NCBI RefSeq assembly: GCF_016785085.1
Contig: NZ_JAENHO010000026.1
Location: 18,481-82,480 of the forward strand
Reading direction: 5' to 3'
DNA: 64,000 nucleotides
From: Paractinoplanes lichenicola
Lineage (GTDB): Bacteria > Actinomycetota > Actinomycetes > Mycobacteriales > Micromonosporaceae
Made by a program: the position numbers and the translations under genes. This document shows positions 34,824-43,228 of the stretch, piece by piece. Each line of letters starts with the position of its first letter. Position 1 is the stretch's first letter. The notes below the pieces were generated by a model that was given only the letters and a program-made list of their open reading frames with translations, made no database searches and was not told the origin of the DNA.

Positions 34824-35040
34824 AGTACGACTCCCCGGATGGCCGTTTAAGCAGGTCAGTTCGGGCGTTGTCGAGATCTCGGCGCTGAGAGGGTTTCCTC
34901 AACGTAACCGATGCGCGGACCACTCGCCAAGGGGTGTAAATACATTCGGTGAGTGCTTCGTTACTCGTTTATATGTCAATACATTTGTCCTTGATTCGGC
35001 AACCGTCTAACTGTTGTGAGTTGTGCATATGTGCATTCAT
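34824..35040. promoter_or_regulatory. AT-richer promoter region of the PLP operon
   Basis: This 217-bp spacer is markedly AT-richer than its surroundings (TTTATATGTCAATACATTTG). It holds a CACTCgCC/GGtGAGTG inverted repeat around 34920-34953 and a TGCATATGTGCA near-palindrome near 35027. It should carry the operon promoter; no gene is seen. Confidence 0.45.
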
Positions 35041-35880
35041 TCACGGGAAAGTCTGGGTGCCGATCACAGCCAGAAGCGCGAGCCGATCGGCGCTGTCCGT
35101 GCCGAGTGCCGGGGTGAACCAGAGCAGGCGCTGACGACCGTCCTCACTGAACAGCGACAGGCAGTTGACCTCGAGCAGCCCCAGCGCCGGGTGGTTGATG
35201 CGCTTGCGGTCGTCCCGGCGGAACGCCACGTCGTGGTCGGCCCACAGGCGGGCGAACTCGGGCGACCGGTCCAGCAGCGTCGACACCAACGTGCGTACGT
35301 CGGAATCCCGCTGATCACGACGCGCGGCGGCGGCCCGCAGGTCGGCCACGAAGGCTCGCGACTGCGTCGGATGGTCCGCCGGAGGGTAGAGCAGCCGCGC
35401 CTCGGGGTCGGTGAACCAGCGGTGCACAAAACTGGCGTCCGCCCCGCGATACGCATCATGACTGCCCAGGAGGGCCACCGCCAGCGGATTCTGCAGGAGC
35501 GTGACATGCAGATCCGTGATGACCTGGGCCGGCGTACCGGTGAGGCGGTCGAGCAGGTCGCTCATGCCCGGGTGCACGTGCGCGGCCGGGCCCGTGCGCA
35601 GCGGGACCCGGCCGGCCAGGTGGAACAGGTGGTCGCGCTCGTCCCCGGTGAGCCGCAGCGCCCGGGCCAGGGCCGCCAGCATCTGCTCCGACGGCTGCGA
35701 CCCGGCCCCGCGCTCGAGCTCGATGTAGTACTCCACCGACGCCCCGGCCAACTGGGCCACTTCGTCCCGGCGCAAACCCGGCACCCGCCGGCGGGGACCG
35801 CTGGGCAGCCCCACCTCGTCCGGCCGGATCCTGTCTCGTCGCGATCGCAGGAAGGTGCCCAGCTCAGAGAGGTTCACCAC
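35041..35880 (-). CDS. XRE regulator with MmyB-like ligand domain
   Basis: The protein has 279 residues. HTH at about 30-75 (VPGLRRDEVAQLAGASVEYYIELERG) followed by an MmyB/PAS-like domain (WADHDVAFRRDDRKRINHPALG). It is a paralogue of the regulator at 6096. It is divergent from the tautomerase gene, which is its most likely target. GTG 35880 or 35877 starts the protein. Confidence 0.86.
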   Translation of the reverse strand: MVNLSELGTFLRSRRDRIRPDEVGLPSGPRRRVPGLRRDEVAQLAGASVEYYIELERGAGSQPSEQMLAALARALRLTGDERDHLFHLAGRVPLRTGPAAHVHPGMSDLLDRLTGTPAQVITDLHVTLLQNPLAVALLGSHDAYRGADASFVHRWFTDPEARLLYPPADHPTQSRAFVADLRAAAARRDQRDSDVRTLVSTLLDRSPEFARLWADHDVAFRRDDRKRINHPALGLLEVNCLSLFSEDGRQRLLWFTPALGTDSADRLALLAVIGTQTFP

Positions 35881-35990
35881 CCCAGTCTGCCGCCGCGAAC
35901 CCGGCCCAGGCAGGGGTTGTCATCCTCTGCCTGAATCTCCGCGGGCGGCGCAGAGTGGGGTCGTTCATTCATGCCAGGCAAGGAGACGAC

Positions 35991-36197
35991 ATGCCGTTCG
36001 CGAACTTCAAGGTGCCGGCCGGGACCATCACCCCGTCGCAGAAGCAGAAAATCATCGAAACCACCACAGACCTGTACGTCGAGATCTATGGCGAGCGGGC
36101 CCGCGCCACGACCGTCGTCCTCGTCGACGAGGTGCCCGACGGGGGCTGGGGTGTGGCCGGTCACGTCCTGACCGCCGCCATGCTTAACGGCGAGTGA
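35991..36197 (+). CDS. 4-oxalocrotonate-tautomerase-family protein
   Basis: The protein has 68 residues. MPFANFKVPAGT gives the catalytic Pro 1 after Met removal; the rest (KQKIIETTTDLYVEIYG, TTVVLVDEV) fits the beta-alpha-beta tautomerase fold. It follows an ideal AAGGAGACGAC ribosome site and is divergent from the XRE regulator. Its stop is directly before the stop of the convergent phoX copy. Confidence 0.85.
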   Translation: MPFANFKVPAGTITPSQKQKIIETTTDLYVEIYGERARATTVVLVDEVPDGGWGVAGHVLTAAMLNGE

Positions 36198-38237
36198 TCA
36201 GCTGCCGATCGGGCCCCCGTCGAGGCGCCACGTCACCACGACCGCGGGCTTGGCGTAGTCGCCGTCGGGCCAGGTCGAGGCCGGCTTGTCCATCGTCGCG
36301 CCGGTGATCTCGCCCGGGTGCTGGACGGCCACGAAGACCGAGCGGTCGTCCGACGTGATGAACGGTCCGCACGTCTCGGCGCCCGGCGGCACGGTGAGGA
36401 ACTGCCGCAAGTGCCCGCGTGCAGGGCCCTCGATCGGCGTCGCGAACAGGCCGTCGTTGCTGTCCAGCGCGTTGCCGTCGGTGGCGATCCACAGGTTGCC
36501 GGCGCTGTCGAAGGCGACGTTGTCGGGACACGAGATCGGCGACACGGCGGTCTTGTCGTAGCCGGCGAAATACGTGTTCGGGTCGGCCGGGTCGCCGCAC
36601 ACGATCGGCAGGGACCAGGTGAAGCTCTCGCCCGTGTGGTCGCCGCCGGCCTCGACGATCTCGAGGATCTGGCCGTGCCTGTTCTCGCGTCGCGGGTTCG
36701 CCTCGTCGGGTCCGGCGTTCGTGCCCACGCCCCGGTTGGTGTTGTTGGTCAGAGCGGCATAGATCCTTCCCGTACGCAGGGAGGGCTGCACGTCCTCGGG
36801 ACGGTCCATCTTGGTCGCCTTGACCGCGTCGCCGGCCAGGCGAGCGAAGGTCAGCACCTCGACGGCCGTCATGCCGGGCACGAACGACCGGTCGCCGGCG
36901 ACCAGCTTGATCCACGTGCCGGTGCCGTCGAAGGCGCCGTCCGAGGGGAGCTTGCCGGTGCCGTCGATCTCGGCCGCCGGGCTGTCCCCGGTGAGCCGGG
37001 CGACGTAGAGCGTGCCCGATTCGAGGAGGGTCAGGTTGTGCCGCCGATCGCCGGGCCGGTATTTCTTGTCCGACACGAACTTGTAGAGGTATTCGAAGCG
37101 CTCGTCGTCCCCCATGTACGCGGCGACCCGGCCGTCCTTGGCCACGATGACGTTGGCGCCCTCGTGCTTGAAGCGGCCCATCGCCGTGTGCTTGCGGGGC
37201 GGCTCGTCGGGGGAGAGCGGGTCGACCTCGACGATCCACCCGAATCGGTTGGCCTCGTGGGGGTGCTTGGCCAGGTCGAAACGCTCCTGCGCCCGTTCCC
37301 AGCGCCGCGACGGGCTCGGGTAGCGGGTCGTTGTCGTGATCCCGTAACGGCTGAGGCGAGCCTTGTCGGCCGCGGGAACGGCGTCGCCGCCGACGAAGTA
37401 CTGGTTGAAGTTCTCCTCGCCGGAGAGCACCGTGCCCCACGGGGTGACCCCGCCGGCACAGTTGTTGAGCGTGCCGGTCACGCTGACGCCGCGCGGGTCG
37501 GCCGCCGTCCGCACCAGAGGTGTCCCGGCCACGGGCCCGTCGAGGCGGAACGGGGTGGCCAGCATCGTGAAGCGCCGGTTGTACTTCAGGCGCCCGCTCT
37601 TGGCCTGACGCCACTGACCGGTGCCGGCGACCCGTTCGAGCTCCACCACCGACATGCCGTGTGCCGCCATCGCGACCTCGATCTGCCCCACGGTCATGGC
37701 CTCGAGCGTGGTGAAGCCCGGGAACATCAGCTCCTCGTTGGTGTATTCGTGGTTGGCCACCAGCAACGCGCGGTCGCGGCTGAGCGGCACGACCCCCAGG
37801 AAGTCGTTGTTGAAGCCGAACTGCCGGACCTGCCGCTGCGCGGTCTGCCGGTCGGGATCGAACGCGGGGGCGCCGGGGATGATCGGGTCGCCCCAGCGGA
37901 TCACCACCGCCGAGTCGTAGCCGTTGGGCACGATGAACGTGTCGAGCGTGTTGGGCGGGATCGGCTTGAAGGTGAGCTCGCCGGCGCCGGTTGACGGGGC
38001 CGCGGGGGAGGCCGTCGCGGCGGTTGCCGGGACCGTCGCGCCGCCCAGACCGAGCACCAGGGCCCCGGCTCGTATCACACCGCGGCGGCTCATCGCCGCG
38101 TTGACGATGTCGCCGAAATACGGGTTGTCCGAGGTGTTCGGGATCGGGTGGGCGCAGGCGTTGCCACAGCGATACAGGCAGGTCATCGCGTCACGCGCGC
38201 CGCCACTGTGCCCCGGCATGGGTAACGGATCGGGCAT
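36198..38237 (-). CDS. phoX: PhoX-family alkaline phosphatase, copy 1
   Basis: The protein has 679 residues. The twin-arginine motif is internal (SRRGVIRAG, Arg 51-52) after a 48-residue leader with cysteines CLYRCGNAC, as in other actinomycete PhoX proteins. The DUF839 phosphatase domain shows NHEYTNEELMFPG, TLNNCAGGVTPWGT, HTAMGRFKHEGA and SGEENFNQYF, which provide calcium and iron ligands. It releases phosphate from organic esters outside the cell. ATG 38237 follows GAGGAGG. A PHO-box-like repeat lies 15 bp upstream. It is a close tandem paralogue of the next gene. Confidence 0.9.
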   Translation of the reverse strand: MPDPLPMPGHSGGARDAMTCLYRCGNACAHPIPNTSDNPYFGDIVNAAMSRRGVIRAGALVLGLGGATVPATAATASPAAPSTGAGELTFKPIPPNTLDTFIVPNGYDSAVVIRWGDPIIPGAPAFDPDRQTAQRQVRQFGFNNDFLGVVPLSRDRALLVANHEYTNEELMFPGFTTLEAMTVGQIEVAMAAHGMSVVELERVAGTGQWRQAKSGRLKYNRRFTMLATPFRLDGPVAGTPLVRTAADPRGVSVTGTLNNCAGGVTPWGTVLSGEENFNQYFVGGDAVPAADKARLSRYGITTTTRYPSPSRRWERAQERFDLAKHPHEANRFGWIVEVDPLSPDEPPRKHTAMGRFKHEGANVIVAKDGRVAAYMGDDERFEYLYKFVSDKKYRPGDRRHNLTLLESGTLYVARLTGDSPAAEIDGTGKLPSDGAFDGTGTWIKLVAGDRSFVPGMTAVEVLTFARLAGDAVKATKMDRPEDVQPSLRTGRIYAALTNNTNRGVGTNAGPDEANPRRENRHGQILEIVEAGGDHTGESFTWSLPIVCGDPADPNTYFAGYDKTAVSPISCPDNVAFDSAGNLWIATDGNALDSNDGLFATPIEGPARGHLRQFLTVPPGAETCGPFITSDDRSVFVAVQHPGEITGATMDKPASTWPDGDYAKPAVVVTWRLDGGPIGS

Positions 38238-38251
38238 CGTTGCCTCCTCGA

Positions 38252-38273
38252 CGAAAGTGAACCCCAGGTAAAC
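38252..38273 (-). promoter_or_regulatory. PHO box upstream of phoX copy 1
   Basis: On the minus strand two 11-bp direct units, GTTTACCTGGG and GTTCACTTTCG, match the GTTCACC-type repeat bound by PhoP in actinomycetes. Confidence 0.65.
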
Positions 38274-38360
38274 ACAGATCCAACCCACGGTGCTGATAGA
38301 TCGCCGTGAATGCTGGTCGTGCCAACCGTGAGGTTCCGGACCTTCCGCCGAGGAGCCGGG

Positions 38361-38393
38361 ACGGCGGCCGCACCCGGCAGGTGCGGCCGCCGT
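38361..38393 (-). terminator. hairpin terminator after phoX copy 2
   Basis: A perfect 14-bp stem (ACGGCGGCCGCACC/GGTGCGGCCGCCGT) with a 5-nt loop lies 7 bp beyond the stop. It has no T run, as is common in actinomycete terminators. Confidence 0.75.
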
Positions 38394-38400
38394 GGGGAGA

Positions 38401-40506
38401 TCAGCTGCCGATGTGGCGGCCGTCGAGGCGCCACGTGACGACGACGGCCGGCTTGGCGTAGTCGCCGTCGGGCCACGTCGAGGCGGGCTTCTCCACTGAC
38501 GCGCCCGAGATCTCACCCGGGTGCTGCACCGCGACGAACACCGACCGGTCGTCCTCAGTGATGAACGGGCCGCAGGTCTCGGCGCCGCGCGGTACGGTGA
38601 GGAACTGGCGCAGGTGGCCGCGCTCGGAGCCCTCGATCGGCGTCGCGAAGAGGCCGTCGTTGGTGCCCAGGGCGTTGCCGTCGGTCGAGATCCACAGGTT
38701 GCCGGCGCTGTCGAACGCGACGTTGTCGGGGCACGAGATCGGCGAGACGGCCGTCTTGTCGTACCCGCCGAAGTAGGTGTCGGCGGCGGCCGGGTCGCCA
38801 CACACGATCGGGAGCGTCCAGGTGAAGGACTCGCCGGTGTGGTCGCCCTTGTCCTCGGTGATCTCGAAGATGTGGCCGTGCTTGTTGGCGCTGCGCGGGT
38901 TGGCCTCGTCCACGCCCGGGTTGGTGCCGACGGCCCGGTTCGTGTTGTTGGTCATGGCCGCATAGATCTTCCCCGTACGCAGGGAGGGCTGGACGTCCTC
39001 GGGACGGTCCATCTTGGTCGCCTTGACCGCGTCGCCGGCCTGGCGGGTCCAGGTCAGCACGTCGGCCGCGGTCATGCCGGGCACGAACGACCGGTTGCCC
39101 GAGACCAGCTTGATCCACTTGCCGGTGCCGTCGAAGGCGCCGTCCGAGGGGAGCTTGCCGGTGCCGTCGATCTCGGCCGCCGGGCTGTCGCCGGTCACCT
39201 GCGCGACGTAGAGCGTGCCCGACTCGAGGATGCTCAGGTTGTGCTTGCGCGCGGCCGGCGAGTTGCCCTTGACGATCTTTTTGTCCGACACGAACTTGTA
39301 GAGGTAGTCGAAGCGCTCGTCGTCACCCATGTACGCCACGACGTGCCCGCTCTTGGCCACGATGACGTTGGCGCCCTCGTGCTTGAAGCGGCCCATCGCG
39401 GTGTGCTTGCGCGGCGGGGCCTCCGGGTCGAACGGGTCGACCTCGACGATCCAGCCGAAGCGGTTCGCCTCGTTGGGGTGCTTGGCCAGGTCGAACCGCT
39501 CCTGCGCCCGGTCCCACTTGCGCGAGTCGCTCGGGTAGCGCGCGGTCGTCGAGATGCCGTAACGGGCCAGCTTCGGCTTGTCGGCCTCGGCCACCCCGTC
39601 GCCGCCGACGAAGTACTGGTTGAAGTTCTCCTCGCCGGAGAGCACCGTGCCCCACGGGGTGATGCCGCCGGCGCAGTTGTTGAGCGTGCCGATGACCCAC
39701 TGGCCCTTGGGGTCGGCCGCGGTCTTGACGGCGGCCGTGCCCACGACCGGGCCGGTCAGCTTGAACACCGTCTCGAGGGCGGTGATCCGCTTGTTGTAGC
39801 GCAGGCGGCGGCCCTCGGCCGGGCGCCACTCGCCGCTGCGGCCGACCCGCTCGATCTCGACCACGGACAGGCCGTGCGCGGCCATCGCGACCTTGATCTG
39901 CTCCACCGAGAGCGCGTCCAGGGTGGTGAAGCCCGGGAACATCAGGTTCTCGTTGGTGTATTCGTGGTTGACCACGAGCAGCGCGCGGTTGTCCTCGAAC
40001 GGCAGCACGCCGACGAAGTCGTTGTTGTAGCCGAACTGCATCGACTGCCGCTTGGCGGTCTGCTTGCCCAGGTCGAACTCGGGGGCGCCGGGCACGACCG
40101 GATCGCCCCAGCGGATCACGACCGACGAGTCGTAGCCGTTGGGCACGACGAAGTTGTCGAGCGTGTTCGGCGGGATCGCCTTGAAGGACAGCTTGCCGGC
40201 CTTGCTGCCGCCGGACTGCGGGGCCTTCCCACCGAGCGGAACGCTGGGCACTGCGGCGGATGCCGGGACCGCCGCGGCTGCCGAGGCGCCGCTCAAACCG
40301 AGAACAAGAGCGCCGGCCGCACTGGCGCGCATGACGCCGCGCCGGCTCATCGAGGCGTTGACGACGTCGCCCAGATAGGCGTTGTCCGACTCGTTGGGAA
40401 CGGGGTGATCACACGCGTTGCCACAGCGGTAAAGGCAGGTCATCGCGTCGCGGGAACCGCCGCTGTGTCCGAGCAGCGGTAACAGGCGGCGAGAGAGCTC
40501 AGGCAT
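38401..40506 (-). CDS. phoX: PhoX-family alkaline phosphatase, copy 2
   Basis: The protein has 701 residues, 22 more than copy 1, with the same architecture: CLYRCGNAC leader, twin-arginine SRRGVMRAS (Arg 55-56), then DUF839 with NHEYTNENLMFPG, TLNNCAGGITPWGT and SGEENFNQYF. Long stretches are identical with copy 1 (for example HTAMGRFKHEGANVIVAK). I chose ATG 40506 because GAGGAGAAGC is correctly spaced; ATG 40518 lies upstream. PHO-box-like units precede it. Confidence 0.9.
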   Translation of the reverse strand: MPELSRRLLPLLGHSGGSRDAMTCLYRCGNACDHPVPNESDNAYLGDVVNASMSRRGVMRASAAGALVLGLSGASAAAAVPASAAVPSVPLGGKAPQSGGSKAGKLSFKAIPPNTLDNFVVPNGYDSSVVIRWGDPVVPGAPEFDLGKQTAKRQSMQFGYNNDFVGVLPFEDNRALLVVNHEYTNENLMFPGFTTLDALSVEQIKVAMAAHGLSVVEIERVGRSGEWRPAEGRRLRYNKRITALETVFKLTGPVVGTAAVKTAADPKGQWVIGTLNNCAGGITPWGTVLSGEENFNQYFVGGDGVAEADKPKLARYGISTTARYPSDSRKWDRAQERFDLAKHPNEANRFGWIVEVDPFDPEAPPRKHTAMGRFKHEGANVIVAKSGHVVAYMGDDERFDYLYKFVSDKKIVKGNSPAARKHNLSILESGTLYVAQVTGDSPAAEIDGTGKLPSDGAFDGTGKWIKLVSGNRSFVPGMTAADVLTWTRQAGDAVKATKMDRPEDVQPSLRTGKIYAAMTNNTNRAVGTNPGVDEANPRSANKHGHIFEITEDKGDHTGESFTWTLPIVCGDPAAADTYFGGYDKTAVSPISCPDNVAFDSAGNLWISTDGNALGTNDGLFATPIEGSERGHLRQFLTVPRGAETCGPFITEDDRSVFVAVQHPGEISGASVEKPASTWPDGDYAKPAVVVTWRLDGRHIGS

Positions 40507-40555
40507 GCTTCTCCTCATTTCAGGGTTGCCCGCACGCTAGGGAAGCTGATTGGCG

Positions 40556-40588
40556 TGACCCTCACCCCAAGGTGAACGCAGCATTAAC
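40556..40588 (-). promoter_or_regulatory. PHO-box-like units upstream of phoX copy 2
   Basis: Three 11-bp units on the minus strand: GTTAATGCTGC, GTTCACCTTGG (perfect GTTCACC core) and GGTGAGGGTCA (weak). Confidence 0.5.
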
Positions 40589-40712
40589 GTATTGACGGTT
40601 GAGACTGCGTATATGCACGTGTATGCATGTCCGGAAAGTGAACGGGAGACATGAATCCCGCTCGCCGTGTCGCGTTCGGCCGCCGTCCACCTGTCGCGGG
40701 TACACCGGGCGC

Positions 40713-41078
40713 ATGGACTTTTCCATCGAGCGCGACACCGACCGGGCCGGGAAGACCACTTATCTTCTGCTCGGCGGCGTTTTCGACCGATCGGCGCACC
40801 GCGACCTGCGGCGGGCGCTCAGGGACGCGTTCTCGCGGGCCCGGCGGGGCCGGGTGGTGCTCGACATGGCCCGGGTCGACGAGCTGAGCAGTGAGTGCGT
40901 CGAGGTGCTGCTCACCGGCTACACGCACGCGCTGCGCGGCGGGCACGGTTATGAGGTCACCAACGCCCGCGGGCACGTGCGGCTGCTGCTCGAGGCGACC
41001 GGGCTCTGCCCGCGTCGCGAGGACGACACGCTTTACGCCCCGGTGTGGCTGTCAGGCGACGTGGCCGACGTGTCGTAG
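40713..41078 (+). CDS. STAS-domain protein (anti-sigma-factor-antagonist-like)
   Basis: The protein has 121 residues with STAS topology: TTYLLLGGVFD, then RGRVVLDMARVDELSSECVEVLLTGYTHAL. The phosphorylatable Ser/Thr of SpoIIAA-type proteins would be in DELSSECVE, which keeps Ser. No Shine-Dalgarno is obvious. The last 27 bp overlap the convergent second STAS gene. Confidence 0.7.
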   Translation: MDFSIERDTDRAGKTTYLLLGGVFDRSAHRDLRRALRDAFSRARRGRVVLDMARVDELSSECVEVLLTGYTHALRGGHGYEVTNARGHVRLLLEATGLCPRREDDTLYAPVWLSGDVADVS

Positions 41079-41384
41079 CCGGTGATTGGCCACGCCGGCC
41101 GCGTAGAGCCGGCTGGCGATCGATTCCGACGTGCGGTCGAGGAAGACCGCCACCTGGTGATCGTCGCCCAGGTGGCAGGCGGCGACCAGGGTGCCCAGGT
41201 TGATCGGGTCGACCTCGGGCACGTCGTGCAGGTCGAGGATCAGCCGCAGCGGGCGCAGGTGGCGAACCGCATGGACCAGCGTGCGGCGCAGTTCGACCGC
41301 GTCGTCGGCATCGAGTGTGCCGTGGGGCTGAATGACGAGCGTTCCGTCGGGGCTGGTTTCGACGTCGACCGTGCTTGCGGTCAT
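41052..41384 (-). CDS. STAS-domain protein
   Basis: The protein has 110 residues: LVIQPHGTLDADDAVELRR, then LRLILDLHDVPEVDPINLGTLVAACH. In the position of the regulatory Ser (family: D-S-S/T-G) it reads DPINLG, so the phosphorylation site seems missing. It converges on the other STAS gene and overlaps it by 27 bp. Confidence 0.72.
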   Translation of the reverse strand: MTASTVDVETSPDGTLVIQPHGTLDADDAVELRRTLVHAVRHLRPLRLILDLHDVPEVDPINLGTLVAACHLGDDHQVAVFLDRTSESIASRLYAAGVANHRLRHVGHVA

Positions 41385-41518
41385 CGCGCATACCTTCCGT
41401 TACCCGCTGTTCTCCGAGGTGTCAGGTTATGGCCTCGAAGGAGGGTCGTCGACTGCTCCGGCGAATAATTCACCAGGTCACGGCAAGGTCACGCGACCCC
41501 GGCCGTTCATCTCCCACG

Positions 41519-43228
41519 TTAGAACCCGACCGGTGCCGGATGCCCCGGTAAACCGCCTGAACTTTTCGTGAACTTCGATTCAAGCTGGTCAGCGGGCTGC
41601 GGCCGGTCGAGGTGATACCCCTGAAGGAGGTCGACCCCGGCGTCGGCCAGCGCGGCCGCCGTCGGCTCGTCCTCCACGCCCTCGGCCACCACCGTCAGGT
41701 CAAGTGATCGAGCGATGGCGATGACCGAGTCGATGATGGTCGCCCGTGCGGGTGAATCGTGCATGCGGACCACGAACGACCGGTCGATCTTCAATTCGTC
41801 GATCGGGAGCTCGGGCAGCAACCCCAGCGAGGTGTAGCCGGTGCCGAAGTCGTCGATCGCGACCCGGATCCCGGCCGCCCGGATCTCGGCCAGCCGGGCC
41901 GCGGCCTCGTCCGGCCGGGTCAGCACGGCCGTCTCGGTGATCTCGACGGTGAGCAGCCGGGCGGGCAGCCGCTCGAGCGCGAGCAGGGCCAGGATCGTCG
42001 GCACCGCGCGATCCTGGGCCAGATAGGCGGCCGACAGGTTCACCGACACCGGCACGTCGTGCCCGGCGCGATGCCAGACCGCGGCCTGGTGCACGGCCTC
42101 GGCGAACACCCAGTCGGTCAGCTCGAGGATGACGTCGGAGCGCTCGGCGTCGGGCAGGAAGACGCCCGGCGGCAGCATCCCCCGCTGCGGGTGCTGCCAG
42201 CGCACCAGCGCCTCGGCGCCGTGGATCTCCCGGGCGCCCGCGCTGTAGAGCGGCTGATAGTGCAGCCGCAGGTGCCCGGCCCGGATGCCGGTCCGCAGCT
42301 CGGTGAGCTGACGCAGGTCGGCCCGGTGCGTCGTGACGTTCTCGGCGGTCCAGAGCACCACGCCCGTACGGTCCCGCTTGGCCCCGCGCAGAGCGTCGGT
42401 GGCGTGGCGGAGCACGACGGCCAGGTCGCGATGGTCGGCCAGCGACACCCCGATGCTGGTCTCGACGCTGACCGGGATGCCGTTGACCGTGTACGGCCCC
42501 CGCAGCGCGTCGGTGAGGCGGCGCGCGATGGTGGTCAGCCCCTCGGCCGGCCCGGGCACGGCCAGCAGCACGACGAACTGGTCGCCCTCGAGCCGGGCGA
42601 CCAGGTCCTCGGTGCGGCAGGCGGCCCGCAGCCGGGCGCCCACCCGCTGCAGCAGCATGTCGGCGCCCTGGGTGCCGAGCATGTCGTTGGCCTCCGAGAA
42701 GCGGTCCAGCCCGAGATGCAGCACGGCGGTCAGCAGGCCGTCCTCCAGCCGCTGCCGGCCCGCCGCCAGCACCGCCGCGCGGTTGGGCAGGCCGGTCAGC
42801 TGGTCGGCCCGGGCCAGCCGGGCATAGCGGCCGGCCATCGCGGTGAGCAGGCCGAGCACCGGCGCGATCCCGCAGCGGCCGTCGGGCCAGCGCACCACGA
42901 CCGGCTCGTCCAGGGCGTCGACGGGGCGGGCCAGCGCGGCCTGGGCGGCCTGGTCGATGTCGGTGTCGGACGGCAGCGTGAGGGTGCCGGGGCCGTCCGG
43001 GCCGAGGACGGTCAGCGCCGAACCGAGGCCACCGCGCCCGGTGCCGACCCGGCCGACCCGGGCCCGGCTGAGCAGCTGGTGCCCGTCGGCCGACGCGACC
43101 AGGACCCCGGGCAGCAGCGGCTCGGCGCTGAGCAGCTCGGCGATCTCGGCGAACCGGACGGAGTCGGGCAGGACGTCGACCGGGATGCCGATCTCGCCCA
43201 GCTTGCGCGGCAGCCGTACGGAGGTCAT
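41519..43228 (-). CDS. GGDEF (degenerate) + EAL c-di-GMP phosphodiesterase
   Basis: The protein has 569 residues. An N-terminal region of about 160 residues precedes a GGDEF domain (ADQLTGLPNRAAVL) whose signature is RLEGDQF, so cyclase activity is unlikely. The EAL domain (about 310-560) keeps GAEALVRW, VNLSAAYL, TVEITETA, IDDFGTGYTSLG, LKIDRSFV and VAEGVED, which are the metal and substrate residues, so it should hydrolyse cyclic di-GMP. The start overlaps the PAS gene stop by ATGA: the two form one signalling unit. Confidence 0.9.
   Translation of the reverse strand: MTSVRLPRKLGEIGIPVDVLPDSVRFAEIAELLSAEPLLPGVLVASADGHQLLSRARVGRVGTGRGGLGSALTVLGPDGPGTLTLPSDTDIDQAAQAALARPVDALDEPVVVRWPDGRCGIAPVLGLLTAMAGRYARLARADQLTGLPNRAAVLAAGRQRLEDGLLTAVLHLGLDRFSEANDMLGTQGADMLLQRVGARLRAACRTEDLVARLEGDQFVVLLAVPGPAEGLTTIARRLTDALRGPYTVNGIPVSVETSIGVSLADHRDLAVVLRHATDALRGAKRDRTGVVLWTAENVTTHRADLRQLTELRTGIRAGHLRLHYQPLYSAGAREIHGAEALVRWQHPQRGMLPPGVFLPDAERSDVILELTDWVFAEAVHQAAVWHRAGHDVPVSVNLSAAYLAQDRAVPTILALLALERLPARLLTVEITETAVLTRPDEAAARLAEIRAAGIRVAIDDFGTGYTSLGLLPELPIDELKIDRSFVVRMHDSPARATIIDSVIAIARSLDLTVVAEGVEDEPTAAALADAGVDLLQGYHLDRPQPADQLESKFTKSSGGLPGHPAPVGF

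Noticed and set aside
36318..40482. Long plus-strand frames of 558 and 653 codons
   Set aside because: Antisense shadows of the two phoX genes.
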